Shown here piece after piece: positions 6,935-13,957 of a DNA stretch of 14,564 bases (within the stretch, counting starts at the first letter, position 1; every line of letters starts with the position of its first letter). Position numbers and translations under genes: made by a program. The notes below the pieces were generated by a model. That model made no database searches. It worked only from the letters and a program-made list of their open reading frames with translations, and was not told the DNA's origin. Source of the stretch: Acidobacteriota bacterium. GTDB taxonomy: Bacteria > Acidobacteriota > Terriglobia > UBA7540. The DNA is taken from the NCBI GenBank assembly GCA_021827255.1, contig JAKAWO010000040.1:1-14564 (forward strand), written 5' to 3'.

Positions 6935-7720
6935 GTGGCCTTGGAAGAAAAGATAGAGATCCTCGTGATCTTGAGTTCTGATTCCGACGAAAGCATCCGT
7001 AACACGGCCTTCTACACGCTCGAAACCTGGAAACCAGACGAACTGCGCCAGGTTCTCTCGAATCCGCAAACTCCCGCTCCCTTGCTCGACTTCGCCGCCA
7101 ATCAGCTTGTCCCCAAGCGCCGTGAGCTGGCGCCGGCGCTGCTGAGCAACCCTTCGTTACCAAAAGACCTGCATGACTGGGTGAGGACGAACACGGAACA
7201 GTTTGCGGAGGAGAAAGTGTCCGCCGCGCCGGGGACTTCAACCGAGGAAAGCTCAGAGGTTGAGGTTAAAGACCCGGGGCGCGAAACGCTGGTCCAGAAG
7301 CTCAGCCGCATGAGCTCGGCGGAGAAAATCAAGACCGCGCTGGCCGGCAATCAGGAAGAGCGGCTCATCTTGATTCGGGACGCCAACAAGGTCGTGGCCC
7401 GAACCGTGATCGAGTCCCCCAAGCTCTCCGATCAGGAAATCGAAGCCTACGCTTCCATGAAGAGCGTCACCGAGGAAATTCTGCGGCTGATCGCCCTGAA
7501 CCGGAAATTCATCAAGAGTTATGCGGTTGCCCGCGCCTTAATCAATAACCCTCGCACGCCCATTGACGTCAGCCTGCCGCTCCTCAATCGGCTGAATGAC
7601 AGGGACATGAAAGGGGTCAGCATCAACAAGAATGTGCCCGAGGTCATTCGTGCCATGGCCGTCAAGACCGTCAAGCAGCGGGAAGAAGCTACGCAACCGA
7701 AGTTGAGGATGAAAAAGTGA
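6935..7720 (+). CDS. Conserved-looking helical repeat protein of unknown function
   Basis: I do not recognise a named family. From the GTG at 6935 the product has 261 residues. It is predicted soluble, lacks a signal peptide or membrane segment, and looks like HEAT-type helical repeats. Motifs of the form NPxTP recur (SNPQTPAPLL about 42-51, SNPSLP about 71-76, NNPRTPIDVSLPLLNRL about 209-225). An acidic, Ser/Glu-rich spacer lies at about 90-115. The end is lysine-rich (KLRMKK). The frame is open and protein-like upstream to about 6854 (RLADTLRQGTAPEVIRRK), directly behind a perfect AGGAGG, so the real start may be CTG 6854, giving 288 residues. It follows rodZ at once and is probably co-transcribed, perhaps a partner in cell-shape or surface functions; that is inference only. 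The next gene is convergent. Confidence 0.75.
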   Translation: MALEEKIEILVILSSDSDESIRNTAFYTLETWKPDELRQVLSNPQTPAPLLDFAANQLVPKRRELAPALLSNPSLPKDLHDWVRTNTEQFAEEKVSAAPGTSTEESSEVEVKDPGRETLVQKLSRMSSAEKIKTALAGNQEERLILIRDANKVVARTVIESPKLSDQEIEAYASMKSVTEEILRLIALNRKFIKSYAVARALINNPRTPIDVSLPLLNRLNDRDMKGVSINKNVPEVIRAMAVKTVKQREEATQPKLRMKK

Positions 7721-7839
7721 TTCGAGGCTTGCCTATCGTCAGGCGCTTGGCATCAACCTGCCGCGGTTGCAACCGTCTTTCATTCCCGGCTATTTCGCCT
7801 TGTTTGGAAGCGAACGGCAACTTTGTGCGGTGGCAAGCC

Positions 7840-8229
7840 TCACAGAAAGGTGCGGTCAAAAGGTTCCGGAAAAAGGCTGGCCAGGCTCCGCGTTTCCCGC
7901 CGCCCTTCGGCGCTGACCAGCACGATTTCGAGGTCGCCGCAGAATTCCCAGAGGAGCTGACGACAGGCGCCGCAGGGCGGCGCAGGATGCGGGCTCGAGG
8001 TGGCGACGGCCAGGCGCGTGAATTTTCGCTCGCCCTCGGAAATCGCTTTCCACAGCGCCACGCGCTCGGCGCAAACCGTCAGCCCGTAGGTCGCGTTCTC
8101 CACGTTGCACCCGGTATAGGTTTTTCCGTTCGCGGTTTCGAGCGCCGCGCCGACTTTGAATTTGGAAAACGGCGCGAAGGCGTTCGCGCGCGCCGCGAGC
8201 GCCCGTTCGGCCAGATATTCCGCGTCCAT
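7840..8229 (-). CDS. cdd: Cytidine deaminase
   Basis: 129 residues, normal length for the homotetrameric zinc enzyme. The zinc and catalytic residues are all present: C53-A-E55 (zinc ligand and proton-shuttling Glu) and P85-C86-x-x-C89. The substrate-binding stretch FSKFKVGAAL (21-30) and TGCNVENATYG (39-49) are also typical. It hydrolyses cytidine and deoxycytidine to uridine and deoxyuridine plus ammonia. The start is ATG 8229 because GGGAGGAACA lies just before it. It is the last gene of the nucleoside salvage operon, 96 bases after the purine nucleoside phosphorylase, and feeds uridine to the pyrimidine phosphorylase encoded first. It converges with the plus-strand gene ending at 7720; the 119-base gap shows no clear terminator. 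Confidence 0.97.
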   Translation of the reverse strand: MDAEYLAERALAARANAFAPFSKFKVGAALETANGKTYTGCNVENATYGLTVCAERVALWKAISEGERKFTRLAVATSSPHPAPPCGACRQLLWEFCGDLEIVLVSAEGRRETRSLASLFPEPFDRTFL

Positions 8230-8325
8230 TGTTCCTCCCACACGCCAGAAGGGCCGGCTTCAAATCTTTCCGTTCGATTTCCGAGGCCCACCGTTCATTC
8301 CACGGGGGAAAAGCGCTGGCCATTT

Positions 8326-9162
8326 CTACAGGGCTGCGAAAAGCGCGTCGAGCAGTCGGCCCAGATCACTTGACGTCTTCTTCCCCGCTTCGAGCACATC
8401 CGAGTGCGTGAGATGCCGTCGCGTCAGTCCGGCGGCGCGATTGGAAATTGCGGCCACCGCCAGCACGCGCATTCCCACTTGCCGCGCCGCAAGAACTTCC
8501 GGCACAGTGGACATCCCAACCGCATCCGCACCCAGCCGCCGAAGAGCCCGAATTTCCGCTGGCGTCTCGTAGCTCGGCCCCGGCACGGCTGCGTACACCC
8601 CCTCGAAGCAGCGAATCCGCAACCGCGCCGCCTCCTTGAGAGCGGCGCCGCGCAATTGGGCGTCGTAGGCTTCTGTCATGTCCACAAAACGCTCGCCCCA
8701 GCGCGAATCGCGCGGTCCCGCCAGAGGATTGTCGCCTTGCAAATTCAAATGATCGGAAAAAACCATCAGCGCGCCCGGCGTCGCCTTCTGATGAATTCCA
8801 CCGGCCGCGCAGGTCAGGATCAGAGTCTTAATTCCGGCGAGGGCCAGCACTCGGGTTGGAAACGCAACTTGCGCAGCCGAGTAGCCTTCGTAGCGGTGCA
8901 TCCGCCCTTCAAGAACGGCCATTGGCACGCCCCGCCAATGGCCCAGGTGAAACCTGCCAGCGTGGCCGGAGATCGTGGCCTTCGGAAAGTGCGGGATTCT
9001 AGCGTAGGAGATTGTCGCTTCGACGCGCAAATGCTGAACCACCTCTCCGAGTCCTGATCCGAGAATCAATCCCATTATTGGAGTAAGCGTCGAGAGAGCG
9101 GGGAGGCAGTCCACCGCTTCCTGCGCTTCATCGTAGCCGGGATCGGTCTTCTCCGTTGCCAT
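8326..9162 (-). CDS. punA: Purine nucleoside phosphorylase (trimeric, inosine/guanosine type)
   Basis: 278 residues, matching the trimeric PNP family. Phosphate-binding residues are visible at S36 (GSGLGE), H67 (SGHAGRF) and R87/H89 (EGRMHRYEGY). AAGGIH, the purine-site segment GPSYETPAEIRALRRLGADAVGMSTVPE and ISNRAAG follow in order. It cleaves inosine, guanosine and deoxy forms with phosphate to base plus (deoxy)ribose-1-phosphate. The start is ATG 9162, 14 bases after the stop of the transporter gene; the ribosome site (TGAGG) overlaps that stop and is modest, consistent with translational coupling. Codons further upstream lie inside the transporter gene and encode nothing family-like. Confidence 0.95.
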   Translation of the reverse strand: MATEKTDPGYDEAQEAVDCLPALSTLTPIMGLILGSGLGEVVQHLRVEATISYARIPHFPKATISGHAGRFHLGHWRGVPMAVLEGRMHRYEGYSAAQVAFPTRVLALAGIKTLILTCAAGGIHQKATPGALMVFSDHLNLQGDNPLAGPRDSRWGERFVDMTEAYDAQLRGAALKEAARLRIRCFEGVYAAVPGPSYETPAEIRALRRLGADAVGMSTVPEVLAARQVGMRVLAVAAISNRAAGLTRRHLTHSDVLEAGKKTSSDLGRLLDALFAAL

Positions 9163-9176
9163 CTCAGCGCGCTGCC

Positions 9177-10379
9177 TCAGTGTGCCAACAGCAGCCCCAC
9201 AATGGCGGCGGACAAGTAATTGGCCAGCGTGCCAGCGAGCAGCGCCCACAATCCGAGGCGTGCCAGGTCGTGTCGGCGCGAAGGCGCTAGCGCCCCAATG
9301 CCGCCGATTTGAATTCCGATGGAGGAAAAATTGGCAAAGCCGCACAGCGCGTAAGTCGCGATGGTAAACGACCGCGCCGCGATTTTGCCCTTGAGCGGCC
9401 CGAGCATTGAGAAGGCGACAAACTCATTGATGACGAGCTTGGTGGCCATCAGACTGCCGACCACTCGGGCGTCATGCCACGGCACGCCCAGCAGCCAAGC
9501 GACGGGCGCGAGCGCGTAGCCGAACAGGGTTTGCAGACTTGTGTGCGCCACCCCCAAGACGCCGTTGCCGAGCGCGATCAGAGCGATGAAGGCGATCAGC
9601 ATGGCGGCGACGTTGAGCGCCAGGTACAATCCGTCAATTACCCCGCGCGAGATGGCGTCGAGCGCGTTCACGTCCTTTTTTTCTAACACCAGCTTGACCT
9701 CGCCCGCGGTGCGCGGTCGGCCGCTTTCCGGAATCAGCATTTTGGAAATCAGAATCGTCCCGGGCGCGGTCATGACCACCGCGGTCAGCAGGTGCCGCGC
9801 CGACGCTCCGAACAATACGTAAGCGCCCAGCACGGATCCCGCGATGTGCGCCATGCCGGCGGTCATAATGGTCATCAGCTCGGATTCGGTCAAGTCGTCG
9901 AGATAAGGTCGAATTACGAGCGGCGCTTCCGTCTGCCCCATGACGATGCTCGCCGCCACTTCGAGCGATTCCGCTCCGCTCGTCCGCATCAGCTTGAACA
10001 TCAATTTTCCCGCCAGCGAAACGAGCGTGGGCAGAACGCGGAGGTAATACATCAGCGAGAAGAACGCCGAGACAAAGATGATGATGGGCAGCGCCTGAAA
10101 AGCAAAGATGATGCCCAGGTTTCCATGCGGATCGCCCAGCGGACCGAAAACAAACTTGGAGCCCTGGAAGGAAAAATTGAGGAACCAGACGGTGGCGTGG
10201 GAGAACGCGCTGAGCAGATCGTAGCCTACCCGCGTCCGCAGCACAAACAGAGCAATCAGAAGTTGCAGCCCGAATCCCCAGCCGACGATCCGCCAGGAAA
10301 TCGCTCTGCGGTTGCGAGAGAGCGCGAACGCGGTGCCAAAAATCGCCAGGATCCCCAGCAAGGGGGCGAGATGGATCAA
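9177..10379 (-). CDS. nupC: NupC-type concentrative nucleoside transporter
   Basis: 400 residues, the length of bacterial CNT transporters, with about ten hydrophobic segments through the inner membrane. Family signatures include GQTEAPLVIRPY (148-159), where Gln and Glu bind the nucleobase, and TKLVINEFVAF followed by a C-terminal GFANFSSIGIQIGGIGALAP stretch that binds ribose. It imports nucleosides with a sodium or proton gradient. The start is TTG at 10379: it overlaps the stop of deoA as TTGA, and an AAAGGAG lies 10 bases upstream inside deoA. No better start fits, since the first membrane segment begins at once (HLAPLLGILAIFGTAFAL). It sits between two nucleoside phosphorylases, confirming the salvage role. 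Confidence 0.95.
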   Translation of the reverse strand: MIHLAPLLGILAIFGTAFALSRNRRAISWRIVGWGFGLQLLIALFVLRTRVGYDLLSAFSHATVWFLNFSFQGSKFVFGPLGDPHGNLGIIFAFQALPIIIFVSAFFSLMYYLRVLPTLVSLAGKLMFKLMRTSGAESLEVAASIVMGQTEAPLVIRPYLDDLTESELMTIMTAGMAHIAGSVLGAYVLFGASARHLLTAVVMTAPGTILISKMLIPESGRPRTAGEVKLVLEKKDVNALDAISRGVIDGLYLALNVAAMLIAFIALIALGNGVLGVAHTSLQTLFGYALAPVAWLLGVPWHDARVVGSLMATKLVINEFVAFSMLGPLKGKIAARSFTIATYALCGFANFSSIGIQIGGIGALAPSRRHDLARLGLWALLAGTLANYLSAAIVGLLLAH

Positions 10380-11707
10380 GCGGGGGTTGCTCCTTTCTCA
10401 TCGTCTGGAACGCGGGCTAGAATGAGCGGGTCCGCCCCGGGCGGCTCCGGACGAATGACGATGGCGCTGCGCAGTGTCGCCCGCGCCCGAACGAGCATAG
10501 CAGCGTCATTCCAGTGAAGCACGCAAATCCTTTCACCCGCCGAGACCGGGTCGCCGACCTTCTTTTCAAAGACCAGGCCCACGGCGGGATCAATGGCCGA
10601 GTCCATCCGCTCGCGGCCCGCGCCGAGTCCCATGGCGGCGCGTCCGACGGCCTCGGCTTCAAGGGCCGTCAGAAAACCGTCTTCCCACGCCACTAAAGAT
10701 TCCTGGTGAACCGCCCGCGGCAGCAATCGGTCATCCTCCACCACGTGGGCGTCACCGCCCTGCTGCTCGATGACACGCTGAAAGCGTTCGAGCGCCTGGC
10801 CGCTTTGAATCACGGCGTCGTAGCGCCCGCGCGCCCGCTCGCGGGAAGCCTCGAGTCCACCCACGATCAGCATGGAAGCGGTCAGCTCGCGGCAAAGCTC
10901 GTTGAGGTCGGCGGGGCCGCGGCCTTTCATCGTTTCCAGGCACTCGATGACTTCGAGCGAGTTGCCGACTGTGTTCCCGAGCGGCTGGTCCATGCCGGTG
11001 ATGAGCGCCTCCACGCGCAGCCCGCGCGCCATGCCAATCTCCACCATGCGCCGCGCCAGCGCCTCCGAATCTTCCCGCCACTTCATGAACGCGCCCGAGC
11101 CGGTTTTCACGTCCAGGGTCAGCCCGTCCAGCCCCTCGGCGAGTTTTTTGCTCATGATCGAGGCCGAAATCAGCGGTAGCGACTCCACCGTCGCCGTCAC
11201 GTCGCGCAGCGCGTAGAGCAAGCGGTCCGCCGGAACCAAGTCCTCCGTCTGTCCCATCAGCGCCAGCCCACACACGCTGAGCACGCGCCGGAATTCCTCC
11301 AGGCTCAACCGCGTATTAAATCCGGGGATGGATTCCAGCTTGTCGAGCGTCCCGCCCGTGTGTCCTAGGCCGCGCCCGGAAATCATGGGCACGCGCAATC
11401 CCGCCGCCGCCGCCGCCGGAGCCACCACGAGCGACGTCTTATCACCCACGCCGCCCGTCGAGTGCTTGTCCACCTTCGGCTCCGCCAGCTCGGGAAAAGA
11501 AAGCGTGCGCCCAGACCGCATCATCGCTTCCGTCAGATCCGCGGTTTCCCTGGCGCTCAACCCGCGGAAATAGATGGCCATCAGGAGCGCCGTCGCTTGG
11601 TAATCCGGAATCTCTCGGCGCGTCAATCCGGTGATGAACTCGCTGATCTCTTCGCGGCTGAGCTTCTGCCCGTCGCGCTTCTTGCGGATGATATCCGGCG
11701 CTTTCAT
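10376..11707 (-). CDS. deoA: Thymidine / pyrimidine-nucleoside phosphorylase
   Basis: 443 residues, full length for the dimeric family. The phosphate-binding KHSTGGVGDK (81-90) and the base-site SGRGLGHTGGTLDKLE (110-125) are intact. They are followed by YALRDVTATVESLPLISASIMSKKLAEGLDGL and the C-terminal PYNP domain (about 340-435). It splits thymidine, deoxyuridine and possibly uridine with phosphate into base and pentose-1-phosphate; sequence alone does not separate thymidine-specific from broad pyrimidine enzymes. The ATG at 11707 is preceded by AGGTGAGGTG. It is the first gene of the salvage operon and lies 157 bases downstream of the DedA-rhodanese gene on the same strand. Confidence 0.95.
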   Translation of the reverse strand: MKAPDIIRKKRDGQKLSREEISEFITGLTRREIPDYQATALLMAIYFRGLSARETADLTEAMMRSGRTLSFPELAEPKVDKHSTGGVGDKTSLVVAPAAAAAGLRVPMISGRGLGHTGGTLDKLESIPGFNTRLSLEEFRRVLSVCGLALMGQTEDLVPADRLLYALRDVTATVESLPLISASIMSKKLAEGLDGLTLDVKTGSGAFMKWREDSEALARRMVEIGMARGLRVEALITGMDQPLGNTVGNSLEVIECLETMKGRGPADLNELCRELTASMLIVGGLEASRERARGRYDAVIQSGQALERFQRVIEQQGGDAHVVEDDRLLPRAVHQESLVAWEDGFLTALEAEAVGRAAMGLGAGRERMDSAIDPAVGLVFEKKVGDPVSAGERICVLHWNDAAMLVRARATLRSAIVIRPEPPGADPLILARVPDDEKGATPA

Positions 11708-11864
11708 CGCACCTCACCTGGCGAGAGGATATATCAGAAGTGCTGGGAATTTCCTGCCTTATTTCTGGGGCGATCGGACTTCGGTAGGACGCGCCGTCAG
11801 GATTGCGAGTCCTGCGCTCAAGCGCCGTCCCTCTCTGTGCATTTGCCGCCGCGGCGCGTCCGCG

Positions 11865-12839
11865 TCATGGGGGAGTAGCGGCAGCGGCCAGGGGTGGCTT
11901 CGGGAGGCCGAGATGCTCGATGGGATAGCCACGGGCGCGCCACCCGGTCAGCCCGCCCGCGAGCGGCCGCACCCGCGTCAGTCCTCGGCGTCGCAGCATG
12001 AGCGCCACCCGGGCGCTCGTCGCCTCGTTCGGTCAGGTGCAATAGAGAATGATATCGCGGTCGCGCGGGATCTCCTCGTGCCGCTGCTCGAATTCTTCCG
12101 GAGAAACGCGCATCGCGCCGGGGATCACGCCCGGGTCAGCCTCAAAGTCCATCGAATGCCGCAGATCAATCACGACGAGGTTCTCTCCCGCTTCCTGCTT
12201 CCTCTGCAGCTCTTCCGGCGTGATGCGGGCGATGCGCAGCTTCCGCAGAAACCTCTGCCTCTGAAGGTATTTGCCGAGGATGTACGCCGCCAGGCCGGCG
12301 ACGGCCAGCGCCATCAGCCCAGCGCCCATGCCCAGCACCGCGCGGGCCACACGCTCAAGCTCGCGGCTGAACACGTAGCCGAGCCCGGCAAACCCTCCCG
12401 CCCAGACCAGCGCGCCTGCTCCATCGAACAGGAGAAATCTCCCCACCCGCATGCCGAACATCCCCGCCATGGGCGGCGCCGCCACGCTCAGCCCCGGCAC
12501 CAGCTTGGCGAAGACGAGGGCTCGCGAGCCGTTCCGCGCAAAAACCTCTTCCGTGCGTCGCACGCACGAATCCGGCTCGAGCGCAATCCTGCACAGCAGA
12601 TTCAAAACCTTGCCGCCCTGCTTGCGGCCAAGCTCGTACCAGATCCCATCCGCCGCCATCGCTGTCGCCACCGCCAGCGCGACCACCGAGGCCAGATGCA
12701 TCTGACCCGCGCCCGCCAGCGCCCCCGCTGCCAGCAGCAAAGGGACGGAAGGCACCGGCAGCCCTAACTGCTCGGCGAAAACCCACGCCCCGAGTACGAC
12801 ATAGCCGTGCCGGGTGAGGAATCGAACCGTTTCGTCCAT
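11865..12839 (-). CDS. DedA-rhodanese fusion selenoprotein, Sec at in-frame TGA
   Basis: 324 residues if the TGA at 12035-12033 is read as selenocysteine (residue 269). Residues 1-200 are a DedA/SNARE-associated membrane protein: GLPVPSVPLLLAAGAL (26-41), AKLVPGLSVAAPPMAG (110-125), several membrane helices. Residues about 207-310 are a rhodanese domain: VVIDLRHSMDFEADPGVIPGA, then the active loop YC267-T268-U269-PNEATSA, then the typical ending VRPLAGGLTGWRARGYPIE. Conventional reading stops at the TGA and would lose the second half of the rhodanese domain and leave a lone Cys at the active site. Cysteine versions of DedA-rhodanese fusions have, from memory, YC-x-C-PNEATSA here, so Sec sits exactly where Cys is expected. 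The real stop is TGA 11867-11865. A hairpin right after the recoded TGA (12018-12000) fits a bacterial SECIS. Start ATG 12839 follows AGGGAATTCC. Likely a membrane-anchored sulfur- or redox-active enzyme; substrate unknown. Confidence 0.88.
12000..12035 (-). promoter_or_regulatory. Recoded UGA with bacterial SECIS hairpin
   Basis: Reading the minus strand, UGA (12035-12033) is followed by 14 bases and then a perfect 7-bp stem, GAGCGCC (12018-12012) with GGCGCUC (12006-12000), closed by the 5-base loop CGGGU (12011-12007). Distance and a G-rich apical loop match what is known of bacterial SECIS elements bound by SelB: the E. coli fdhF minimal hairpin starts 11 bases after UGA and has a GGU loop. 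The hairpin codes for rhodanese residues at the same time. Confidence 0.75.
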
Positions 12840-13001
12840 CGGAATTCCCTAACCCTGTGACTCGTCCTGCCCGCCGTGAAGCAGCCTATTGGATGCGCCA
12901 GCATCGCCTTTGGCTCAGGCCCGCCAGCGGCCCCACAACTCAACCCTGGCGCGAGCCTCGCGCAATCTCTGCTCCACAATCGCTCGCTTCGCTCGCCACG
13001 C

Positions 13002-13030
13002 TTGGCCGGAATCGCGCACTCGTGTATGCT
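13002..13030 (+). promoter_or_regulatory. Promoter candidate giving a near-leaderless aguB transcript
   Basis: TTGGCC (13002-13007), a 17-base spacer and TATGCT (13025-13030) precede the aguB ATG (13040) by only nine bases. The transcript would start at or within a few bases of the start codon. No Shine-Dalgarno sequence is present (TTTCCCTCC), consistent with leaderless translation. Confidence 0.45.
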
Positions 13031-13039
13031 TTTCCCTCC

Positions 13040-13957
13040 ATGCCCCGCCAGAAAAAATTCAAGATTGCGCTCGTGCAGATGGCCTGCGGCGCCGACCTGG
13101 ACGCCAATCTGCGCCAAGCGATTGAGGGCATCGGCGAAGCTGCCTGCCAGGGCGCTCGGATTGTCTGCCTGCCGGAGCTTTTCCGCTCGCCTTATTTCTG
13201 CCAGCGCGAGGACGCCTCGCTGTTTGACCTTGCCGAGCGCGTGCCCGGTCCTTCAACCAACGCCTTGGCCCGCGCGGCTCGAAAATCCCGCGTGGTGGTG
13301 ATTGCACCGGTTTTCGAGCGCCGTGCGCCTGGCGTCTATCACAACAGCGCCGCCGTCCTTGGCCCAACCGGCAAGCTGATCGGTCTTTATCGCAAGATGC
13401 ACATTCCCGATGACCCAGGTTACTATGAGAAGTTCTACTTCACTCCCGGCGACCTCGGCTTTCACGCCTTTGACACTCCCGCCGGCCGCATTGCCCCGCT
13501 CATCTGCTGGGACCAGTGGTATCCGGAAGCGGCGCGTTTGGTAGCGCTGGAAGGCGCCAGCGTGATCTTTTACCCCACCGCCATCGGGTGGCATCCCAGC
13601 GAGAAACGGCGTTTTGGCATAACCCAGCGCGACGCCTGGCGGACCGTGCAACGCGGGCACGCCATCTCGAACGGAGTGTACGTTGCTGTGGTGAACCGCG
13701 TCGGAGTGGAAAAGGCCCGCCCGTCAGACGCGGGCATCGAGTTTTGGGGCTCGTCGTTCGTGGCCGATCCGCAGGGCGTGGTGGTGGCGAGGGCTTCGGC
13801 GGATCGCGAGGAAATCCTGATCGGCGAGGTGGATCTCAGCCGCCTTGAAGACGTGCGCCGCAACTGGCCGTTTTGGCGCGACCGCCGCATTGACGCCTAC
13901 ACCGGCCTTACTCGACGCCTGCTCGACGCGCCCTCCGACGGCGGAGAAAAGCAGTGA
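13040..13957 (+). CDS. aguB: N-carbamoylputrescine amidase
   Basis: 305 residues of the nitrilase superfamily with catalytic triad E46 (CLPELF), K119 (YRKMHIPD) and C156 (LICWDQWYPEAA). The stretches IPDDPGYYEKFYFTPGD (122-138) and IGWHPSEK are characteristic of N-carbamoylputrescine amidases rather than general nitrilases. It hydrolyses N-carbamoylputrescine to putrescine, CO2 and ammonia, the last step from agmatine. The start is ATG 13040, since homology begins at FKIALVQMACG and the upstream codons are arginine-rich and unlike the family; there is no Shine-Dalgarno but a promoter lies just upstream. The stop overlaps the GTG of the agmatine deiminase gene (GTGA), so the two steps are co-translated. 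Confidence 0.95.
   Translation: MPRQKKFKIALVQMACGADLDANLRQAIEGIGEAACQGARIVCLPELFRSPYFCQREDASLFDLAERVPGPSTNALARAARKSRVVVIAPVFERRAPGVYHNSAAVLGPTGKLIGLYRKMHIPDDPGYYEKFYFTPGDLGFHAFDTPAGRIAPLICWDQWYPEAARLVALEGASVIFYPTAIGWHPSEKRRFGITQRDAWRTVQRGHAISNGVYVAVVNRVGVEKARPSDAGIEFWGSSFVADPQGVVVARASADREEILIGEVDLSRLEDVRRNWPFWRDRRIDAYTGLTRRLLDAPSDGGEKQ

Noticed and set aside
7717..8373. Plus-strand open frame overlapping the stop of the helical repeat protein
   Set aside because: It is almost entirely antisense to the cytidine deaminase gene, is rich in Arg/Gly/Ala and shows no family motif. It is a GC-rich shadow frame.
12033..12035. TGA as the true end of the DedA-rhodanese gene, or a pseudogene nonsense mutation
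   Set aside because: The frame beyond it keeps rhodanese motifs for 55 codons without further stops or frameshifts, and a SECIS-like hairpin follows at the right distance. A decayed gene would not be expected to show both.
11631..12767. Long plus-strand frame opposite the DedA-rhodanese gene
   Set aside because: The composition (Arg/His/Gln/Pro-rich, no hydrophobic core) is that of an antisense shadow, and the minus strand has clear membrane and rhodanese motifs.
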